Shown: in pieces, positions 41,102 through 45,811 of the stretch
Numbering within the stretch: the first letter of the stretch is position 1
How the letters are laid out: each line of letters begins with the position of its first letter
DNA from: Parcubacteria group bacterium GW2011_GWA2_40_23
GTDB lineage: Bacteria > Patescibacteriota > Patescibacteriia > UBA11705 > JABHMO01
DNA length: 45,811 nt
Assembly: GCA_000996245.1 (NCBI GenBank)
Contig: LBYP01000011.1
Coordinates: 1 to 45,811, forward strand
Direction of reading: 5' to 3'
Made by a program: the position numbers and the translations under genes
Notes under the pieces: generated by a model
Told to the model about the DNA's origin: nothing
The model's database searches: none
What the model saw: only the letters and a program-made list of their open reading frames with translations

Positions 41102-41734
41102 ATGTTACCCACACAGGATCCCTTGCCCCCTCCGATCGGCCTGTTCTTCCATCCATGTGAAGAAGAAGGTCTGAGCAAGCTCGTCGCACACCTTCCCACC
41201 GGGAAGGGAGCAGTGGTCGTCCTCACCGCGCAGCGTAGCGTGGCGGACATGAACCAGCCGGGCTGGTACCTGGTTAAGATCGGATTCCCGCCCGACACCA
41301 AGATCGCGCTGGCAGACCCCGTGCTGACCCAGGACATCCTGGAAGCCAGCCAAGACCTCCTGGCCAACATGCTCGACTTCGGGTTCGAGCTGCGCACGGA
41401 CGACAGACCGTCCATCCCCAACGACATCGCGATCTTGTTCTTCGACGATGTCGGCGCCGAGCCGCTCAAGGCCCAGCTCACGCTGCCCACGGGCACGGTG
41501 GACGTCATCGCGTCGTCCGACTTCGATGAATTCATGGACGAACCCGGGTGGTACATGTGCCGCCTGGAGTTCATGAGCCCCGACACGGCGTACGCCAGCC
41601 CGATCATGACCGAAGAAAACGTCACGGCCGCCCGCCAGTTGCTCGACGGCTACCACCAGATGGAGCCGCTGCGCAGGCGCCTGCGTCGCAACGTACGCCT
41701 GTCCCTCGTCCCGACCGCTGCCGTCGCCCAGTAG
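41102..41734 (+). CDS. unrecognised 210-aa protein with internal duplication, GC-rich
   Basis: No known family recognised. It consists of two related halves of about 75 residues: 13-90 (LFFHPCEEEGLSKLVAHLPT...PGWYLVKIGF...) and 111-186 (ILFFDDVGAEPLKAQLTLPT...PGWYMCRLEF...). Each contains FF, LPTG, a PGWY motif, a PDT turn, a DPVLT/SPIMT element and a final helix with a conserved spacing. The tail is basic (RRRLRRNVRLSL). Start at ATG 41102, with AAGGAG 7 bases upstream. Soluble, no membrane segment. It has its own promoter and terminator and is divergent from the 79-aa gene. Confidence 0.75.
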   Translation: MLPTQDPLPPPIGLFFHPCEEEGLSKLVAHLPTGKGAVVVLTAQRSVADMNQPGWYLVKIGFPPDTKIALADPVLTQDILEASQDLLANMLDFGFELRTDDRPSIPNDIAILFFDDVGAEPLKAQLTLPTGTVDVIASSDFDEFMDEPGWYMCRLEFMSPDTAYASPIMTEENVTAARQLLDGYHQMEPLRRRLRRNVRLSLVPTAAVAQ

Positions 41735-41744
41735 CGACGACAAA

Positions 41745-41782
41745 CCCCCACATCTATCGCTAGGTGTGGGGGCAATTTTTTT
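41745..41782 (+). terminator. terminator of the 210-aa gene
   Basis: CCCCCACA/TGTGGGGG, 8 perfect pairs, followed by CAATTTTTTT. It may also serve the convergent Gmad2 gene. Confidence 0.92.
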
Positions 41783-41792
41783 ATAAAAGAAA

Positions 41793-42434
41793 TTATTTTA
41801 TTTCAATTGGAATTATTAACTCGTCATCATTCGCAGGTAAGCCAGAAGGATTATCTTTTTTTAATACAAGTTCAATTTTACCTTTTATTTTTGTTGATTC
41901 TAAATTGACCTTCAACTCAAACGGTACAAAATCTATTGTCATCCAATCAGCTTTGGCCTCAGCCAAACCCTCAAATAGAATTTTGTTTTCTAAATCTCTT
42001 ATTTGGACTGGAAAACTGGCTTCAAAAAACCATGTTCCTCGAGCCAATCCAGTGATTTCCAAAGATGAGCCCTCAATAACTTGATTTGCCTGTGGGTAAT
42101 TAACACGGATTAAATCTGCTTTACTATTAATAGTGGCATATTCACAAAACGGGACACATTGCATGCTGCAAATTTTTGCTTCAGGATTATGACGACACGC
42201 CGAACCACAAGCATTGAAAAATCCACCATTCGATGAACAAACTTCTTCAGAAATATTTTCACATTCGCTGAATTCACTTAACCAAATTCCATTGTACTTT
42301 TCGCATTTGTCAATAGCTGTAACTGGTTCTTTTGAGAACCAACCCAACTGACCAGCAATAACAAAAGCAAAGCAAATTATGAGTACAACTACTAGAAAAA
42401 CAGTGAGAATAATTGTTGTAAATTGTTTTTTCAT
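41793..42434 (-). CDS. membrane-anchored protein with C-terminal Gmad2-like domain
   Basis: A 213 aa surface protein. One N-terminal membrane segment (ILTVFLVVVLIICFAFVIAG, residues 9-28), then a cysteine-rich stretch (10 Cys between residues 44 and 97) likely stabilised by disulfides, then residues 108-213 that resemble the Gmad2 immunoglobulin-like domain (IRVNYPQANQVIEGSSLEITGLARGTWFFEASFPVQIRD). The role is probably structural or binding at the cell surface. AT-rich and in the backbone style. Confidence 0.75.
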   Translation of the reverse strand: MKKQFTTIILTVFLVVVLIICFAFVIAGQLGWFSKEPVTAIDKCEKYNGIWLSEFSECENISEEVCSSNGGFFNACGSACRHNPEAKICSMQCVPFCEYATINSKADLIRVNYPQANQVIEGSSLEITGLARGTWFFEASFPVQIRDLENKILFEGLAEAKADWMTIDFVPFELKVNLESTKIKGKIELVLKKDNPSGLPANDDELIIPIEIK

Positions 42435-42456
42435 GGTACGAAAATATACCTTCTTT

Positions 42457-42828
42457 CTATTTTAAAATTTTTTTTATCCTATCAACCACGTCATCTAAAC
42501 CATGATCTGCCTTGATCAAAAAATCTTTTGCTCCAAGGTCCATAGCGCCCTTGGCATCTTCATCTGAACCCAGGTTTGTCAAAACGATTACCGGTGTGTC
42601 GAGGTGTTCATCTTCTCGTAAGTGCCTCAACATAGTCATGCCCTCCATGCGCGGCATAATTAAATCTAACAAAATAAGATCAACTTCTTCGGTCATAGCT
42701 TTTTTTAGCCCTTTTAATCCGTTTTTTGCAATCAGAACTTTGAAACCACTGCTACTCAGTTTGTCTTGTAGAACCTCTACTAGGATAAGATCATCTTCCA
42801 CAAGCAAAACTGTTGGTTTTTGATTCAT
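42457..42828 (-). CDS. stand-alone response regulator receiver (CheY-like)
   Basis: A 123 aa receiver domain without output domain. Acidic pair VEDD at residues 10-13, phospho-acceptor in LILLDLIMPRMEG near 55, Thr in VIVLTNLG near 84 and the Lys in AKDFLIKAD near 106 are all present, so it should accept a phosphate from a histidine kinase. No kinase or output partner is in the window; the partner and the target are unknown. Confidence 0.9.
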   Translation of the reverse strand: MNQKPTVLLVEDDLILVEVLQDKLSSSGFKVLIAKNGLKGLKKAMTEEVDLILLDLIMPRMEGMTMLRHLREDEHLDTPVIVLTNLGSDEDAKGAMDLGAKDFLIKADHGLDDVVDRIKKILK

Positions 42829-42849
42829 ATTAAATGTATTTTCACAGAA

Positions 42850-43347
42850 TAAAGTCTTTTTATATGTAACATCATCGAAAGCAGTGTGAGAACCGATTTT
42901 ACAACCTAAATTTCTAGTATCTTCACCAAAATTATTTTTTTAAGGATTAAATATATTGGTTTCAAATCGCAAAAAAACAAATGGTTTGTAAAATAATATT
43001 TTGGCTCCTACAACAGCGGCTTTCTCTCGAATCAAAGCGTTGTGCATTTCCTCGAGCCAACGAGGATCAGCCACCATATCATTGTTAATCAATGCTACAT
43101 ATTCCCCATCGCAATATGGTAAAGCGCTATTATTACCACCAGCAAAACCGAGATTGGTCTTATTTTGAACAACTTTGATCTCGGGATACTTCTTCTCGAC
43201 AAACTGAACTGAGCCATCACTGGAGTTATTATCAACAAATATAATTTCAAAATTTTGGTAAGTTTGATTTTTAAGACTATTAAAAAGTGGTTCTAAATAT
43301 TTTAGACCATTGTAGTTGGCGGTTATGATTGAGATTTTATCTTTCAT
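42850..43347 (-). pseudogene. decayed family 2 glycosyltransferase
   Basis: The intact part (42940-43347, 135 codons) has the GT2 start ISIITANYNGLKYLEPLF, TNLGFAGGNNSAL and the metal motif LINNDMVADPRWL, then stops at FNP in an A-run. Shortly after, another frame reads GEDTRNLGCKIGSHTAFDDVTYKK, which may be a leftover of the same protein, before the receiver gene begins. Normal members are near 300 aa, so the acceptor half is lost. The left border of the remnant is only approximate. Confidence 0.65.
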
Positions 43348-43353
43348 TTACGT

Positions 43354-43386
43354 ACTAATTACTAATCTACTGCGAATCTACGAATA
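43354..43386. repeat. 33-base intergenic repeat, copy 2
   Basis: Matches 29 of 33 bases of the copy at 10055-10087, with the shared core GCGAATCTACGAATA / ACGAATCTACGAATA. It lies just upstream of the damaged GT2 gene. Confidence 0.7.
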
Positions 43387-43504
43387 TCTGAAAATTATCT
43401 TCTAGAAACGTCAAAATGAATTTTGAATAATAAATAAAGCATAATGCTAATCACAATTTATTAATTGTTTAATTATAGCAAATTTAGGCAAAATTATCCA
43501 CAAA

Positions 43505-43536
43505 CAAAAATCCCCACCTTAGGGCGAGGATTTCTT
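43505..43536 (-). terminator. terminator of the zinc-ribbon gene
   Basis: Minus strand AAATCCTCGCCCTAAGGTGGGGATTT followed by TTG. The stem has two mismatches; flanks are A/T-rich on both sides. Confidence 0.65.
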
Positions 43537-43546
43537 TATTGAGAAG

Positions 43547-44209
43547 TTACTTTTTCTTTTTAGCAGGAGCTTTTTTTGCCACAGCTTTTTTAGCTGGAGC
43601 TTTAGCTTTCTTTTCCTTAACAACTTCTATTACTTCAATTTCTTTCTTGACTTCAGGCTTAGTTTTTTTAATTTCAGTTTTTTCAACTGGAGCATTTGGA
43701 GCTAAAATTTTCATCAACTTATCAAACTTAGAATTTAAAGCCATAAGTTGTTCCATGATTTCCTTAGTGTCTCGTCCGCCACCAGCACCTGGTTTCTTGA
43801 AGCAATCGCTACATGAAACTGGTTTACCAGCTGTTGGTCTAAATGGAACTTGGCAGGCCTTACCGCAAACGCCGCAAACTGCGTCGTACATTGGTCGGTC
43901 TTCGCGAGATCTGTCGCTGAAACTAGGTCGTTCACGTCTATCGCCTCGGTCGTTTCCGCCAAAAGATGGACGGCTGCTGCCACCATTTTGTTTTTCAAAA
44001 CAAGAACTGCAATAAATTGGTCTGTCGCCAGTTGGTCTGAATGGAACTTCGCAATTAGCGCCGCATTCATCACAAACAGCTGGATGCATAGGTGGTCTGC
44101 CACCATCTCTATCACCAAATCTACTGCCTCCACCAAAAGATTTACCACCACCAAACTTGCTGCCAAACCCTCCACCGGAGCGTTTGTTGTCTCGAGTAAA
44201 ATTTCCCAT
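43547..44209 (-). CDS. CxxC-x17-CxxC zinc-ribbon protein with low-complexity ends
   Basis: A 220 aa protein with two copies of a CxxC-x17-CxxC element: CDEC...CSSC (about residues 43-67) and CGVC...CSDC (about 110-134), each with VPFRPT in between, likely zinc-binding ribbons. The first 35 residues are Gly/Arg/Phe-rich like RGG boxes and the end is a Lys/Ala tail (KAPAKKAVAKKAPAKKKK), both pointing to binding of RNA or DNA. Such proteins are common in CPR genomes but their function is not known to me. An inserted acidic/basic helix (EIMEQLMALNSKFDKLMKIL) could be an oligomerising coiled coil. Confidence 0.78.
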   Translation of the reverse strand: MGNFTRDNKRSGGGFGSKFGGGKSFGGGSRFGDRDGGRPPMHPAVCDECGANCEVPFRPTGDRPIYCSSCFEKQNGGSSRPSFGGNDRGDRRERPSFSDRSREDRPMYDAVCGVCGKACQVPFRPTAGKPVSCSDCFKKPGAGGGRDTKEIMEQLMALNSKFDKLMKILAPNAPVEKTEIKKTKPEVKKEIEVIEVVKEKKAKAPAKKAVAKKAPAKKKK

Positions 44210-44325
44210 GTATGTTTTGTTAATTACTTAAATCGTAATTTAGCTAAGAATAACACAATTTTATAAAAAATGCAAGCGTTCGTTTTACTTTGTCTCCCTG
44301 ATAAGAGCAGAATGGCAAAACTGGA

Positions 44326-44368
44326 TAAAAAATCCCTAAATTTACCGTCTGGCAGACTTAGGGATTTT
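44326..44368. terminator. bidirectional-type terminator after the cold-shock gene
   Basis: AAATCCCTAA...TTAGGGATTT with A-runs and T-runs on both sides; ends the cold-shock transcript on the minus strand. Confidence 0.82.
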
Positions 44369-44377
44369 TTGAAGCAA

Positions 44378-44575
44378 TTAAGCTCTAGAAACTTGAGTAG
44401 CAGCTGGACCTTTTTCGCTTTGTACAAGCTCGAAAGATACAACATCGCCGATCTTAAGTTCTTCGAAAGTTACGTCTACAAGTTCCTTAGAGTGGAAGAA
44501 AAGGTCTTTTGCCTCGCCTTCGCGAGCAATGAAACCATATCCTTTGTCTGTAAGGGTCTTGATTGTTCCTGTCAT
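44378..44575 (-). CDS. cold-shock protein (CspA family)
   Basis: A 65 aa single cold-shock domain: MTGTIKTLTDKGYGFIAREGEAKDLFFHSKELVDV... RNP1 (KGYGFI) and RNP2 (DLFFH) RNA-binding motifs are intact. It should bind single-stranded RNA and act as an RNA chaperone. ATG 44575 or the adjacent ATG 44578 is the start; the upstream part of the track ORF looks like leader, which in csp genes is often long. No Shine-Dalgarno is obvious. Confidence 0.92.
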   Translation of the reverse strand: MTGTIKTLTDKGYGFIAREGEAKDLFFHSKELVDVTFEELKIGDVVSFELVQSEKGPAATQVSRA

Positions 44576-44746
44576 CATGTGATTAGATTTAGTTTGCTTA
44601 GTTAGAACGTCTAACATTCTTCATGTTTATTAAAGTTGCAAATTGTTGTCTTAAAAAAGTTTGATCTTATAGCTGCTAAAGCGCCAAAAGCAAAGAGGCA
44701 GCGCCTATAGATGATGTCATGCTATTAGAGAGTTCAATATATTAAT

Positions 44747-45259
44747 ATGAGATGCCCTTTTTGTCGCCATTCTAACGATTCAGTTTTAGATTCAAGACCT
44801 CTTGAATCCGCAAGCGTAATTCGGCGCAGAAGGATCTGCAAGAATTGTCACAAACGTTTTACCACTTACGAGCGGCTAGAAGAGATGCCTTTAATGGTTG
44901 TAAAATCAGATCAGCGCCGAGAACCTTATGACAGAGCTAAATTGCGCCAAGGGATTTTGCGCGCTTGTGAAAAAAGGCCGATCTCTATGGACACGATAGA
45001 CCTGATTGTGGCGGAAGTGGAGTATGAGTTAAAGGATTATGTGATGGAAATTTCTTCAAAAGTGATTGGAGAAAAGGTGATGGAAAAATTGCATGCGATT
45101 GATCAGGTCGCTTATGTAAGATTTGCTTCTGTTTATAGAAATTTTTCCGACGTCAATTCTTTTTTAGAAGAGATTGATAAATTAAAAAATAGAAAGGAGA
45201 AAAACGCTCTTTCCAAAGCTGTGCCATCAAAAATTTCAAAATTAAAGATTGCCAATTAA
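44747..45259 (+). CDS. nrdR: transcriptional repressor NrdR
   Basis: A 170 aa repressor of ribonucleotide reductase genes. The N-terminal zinc ribbon is MRCPFCRHSNDSVLDSRPL...CKNCHKRFTTYERL (four Cys), followed by an ATP-cone domain (PLMVVKSDQRREPYDRAKLRQGILRACEKRPI, about 47-137) that senses ATP/dATP. It lies 22 bases upstream of the reductase gene and is probably co-transcribed with it. The tail (RKEKNALSKAVPSK) is an added basic extension. I did not find a clear pair of NrdR boxes upstream. Confidence 0.94.
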   Translation: MRCPFCRHSNDSVLDSRPLESASVIRRRRICKNCHKRFTTYERLEEMPLMVVKSDQRREPYDRAKLRQGILRACEKRPISMDTIDLIVAEVEYELKDYVMEISSKVIGEKVMEKLHAIDQVAYVRFASVYRNFSDVNSFLEEIDKLKNRKEKNALSKAVPSKISKLKIAN

Positions 45260-45281
45260 TTTCAAGGAGGAAAAAACGCTT

Positions 45282-45811
45282 ATGAATCCACCCTTAGAAG
45301 GCAGGGTAAATTCTAGTAACAGTTCAGAGGAAGTGAGCCCATCAGTTCCCAATCTCCCATTAGAAGAAGAAGTGGCTTTAACTCCAGCTCCGTTAACTCA
45401 AGAAACAAAAGAATTTTTTAATGACGATATTTTAAGATGCAGAGTCTTTTTAGACAAATATGCTCTCCGCGATAGAAGCGGCCGGGTCGTAGAAAAAACA
45501 CCGGTGGAGATGTGGCAAAGAGTGGCTAGGGAGCTGGCCAGCGTAGAAGAGAATGAAGCGTTAAGAAATGAATGGCAAGAAAAATTTTATTGGCTTTTAT
45601 CAGATTTTAGATTTATTCCAGGAGGAAGGATTCTTTTTGGAGCTGGCAACCCAAGAAACGTTACCTTATTAAATTGTTATGTGATCCCTGTAAAAGAGGA
45701 TCGGTTGGAAGCTATTTTTGATTGGATGAAAGAAGCGGCTAGAACCTATTCCTATGGCGGTGGAGTGGGCACTGACATTTCTATTTTGCGTCCAAAAGGC
45801 GCTCGGGTCAA
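45282..45811 (+). CDS. ribonucleotide reductase catalytic subunit, class II-type, 5' part
   Basis: The gene begins at ATG 45282 after a strong AAGGAGG and runs off the window after 176 codons. After a variable, acidic first 50 residues it reads FFNDDILRCRVFLDKYALRDRSGRVVEKTPVEMWQRVA and then FIPGGRILFGAGNPRNVTLLNCYVIPV and YSYGGGVGTDISILRPKGA, the usual beginning of B12-dependent (NrdJ-like) reductases. The Cys in LLNCYV corresponds to the first redox cysteine. It makes deoxyribonucleotides. It was not in the ORF track because it is cut by the window edge. Confidence 0.9.
   Translation, partial: MNPPLEGRVNSSNSSEEVSPSVPNLPLEEEVALTPAPLTQETKEFFNDDILRCRVFLDKYALRDRSGRVVEKTPVEMWQRVARELASVEENEALRNEWQEKFYWLLSDFRFIPGGRILFGAGNPRNVTLLNCYVIPVKEDRLEAIFDWMKEAARTYSYGGGVGTDISILRPKGARV

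Noticed and set aside
41105-41743. 212-aa and 199-aa minus ORFs opposite the repeat protein
   Set aside because: They cover the terminator or promoter side wrongly, and the plus frame has the duplication and proper signals.
1-45811. CRISPR array, prophage or integrase
   Set aside because: No regularly spaced repeats, no phage structural genes and no recombinase or transposase ORF are visible.

Overview
This looks like a piece of a Candidatus Patescibacteria (CPR) genome. That is an inference from an AT-rich backbone, many glycosyltransferases, a CxxC-x17-CxxC zinc-ribbon protein with low-complexity tails, an NrdR/class II ribonucleotide reductase pair, many starts without a visible Shine-Dalgarno sequence, and palindromic intergenic repeats. 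The exact lineage cannot be named from the window.

Layout. From 0 to 10.6 kb, on the minus strand, adenine salvage (apt and a truncated mtnP) leads into an envelope-polysaccharide locus: a broken UDP-glucose dehydrogenase, a Wzx flippase, a GtrB-like transferase, a UDP-glucuronate epimerase-like enzyme, four further glycosyltransferases and three methyltransferases. From 12.4 to 23.8 kb there is tRNA-Trp and a second glycan locus (two GT4, two GT2, radical SAM/SPASM, DUF2304, an NAD-sugar enzyme and two divergent multi-pass GT39/ArnT-like proteins). From 23.8 to 26.2 kb there are rpmG, tRNA-Thr, a frameshifted GNAT, an M20 deacylase and a tRNA-His. From 26 to 40.4 kb lies a histidine-centred stretch: a second histidyl-tRNA synthetase, a PRTase-like protein, SLOG and HAD proteins, histidine ammonia-lyase, a first HisRS with its own tRNA-His, a Kef-type antiporter, a PepT-like peptidase and urocanate hydratase. 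From 40.4 to 45.8 kb there are small cassette genes, a Gmad2 lipoprotein-like protein, a receiver protein, a decayed GT2, the zinc-ribbon protein, a cold-shock protein, nrdR and the start of a ribonucleotide reductase gene.

The most striking find is upstream of tRNA-His and hisS at 33.7 kb: a strong promoter, an almost leaderless 14-codon ORF with six consecutive His codons, and mutually exclusive RNA hairpins ending in an intrinsic terminator. This is a textbook-style histidine transcription attenuator, here placed in front of a tRNA-His/hisS unit instead of a biosynthetic operon. In addition the window has two complete HisRS/tRNA-His sets. One tRNA has the canonical G-1:C73. The other has no G-1, has U72/A73 and no encoded CCA, features known from the divergent alpha-proteobacterial pair.

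About ten genes are visibly much richer in G+C than the backbone. Most have their own promoter, strong Shine-Dalgarno (GGAGG type) and strong terminator, as single-gene cassettes scattered between AT-rich genes. They include hutH, hutU, the PepT-like gene, the second hisS and several unrecognised proteins, and suggest acquisition of genes for scavenging and breaking down peptides and histidine. Four genes (ugd, mtnP, GNAT, one GT2) carry internal deletions or frameshifts; decay and assembly error cannot be told apart here.
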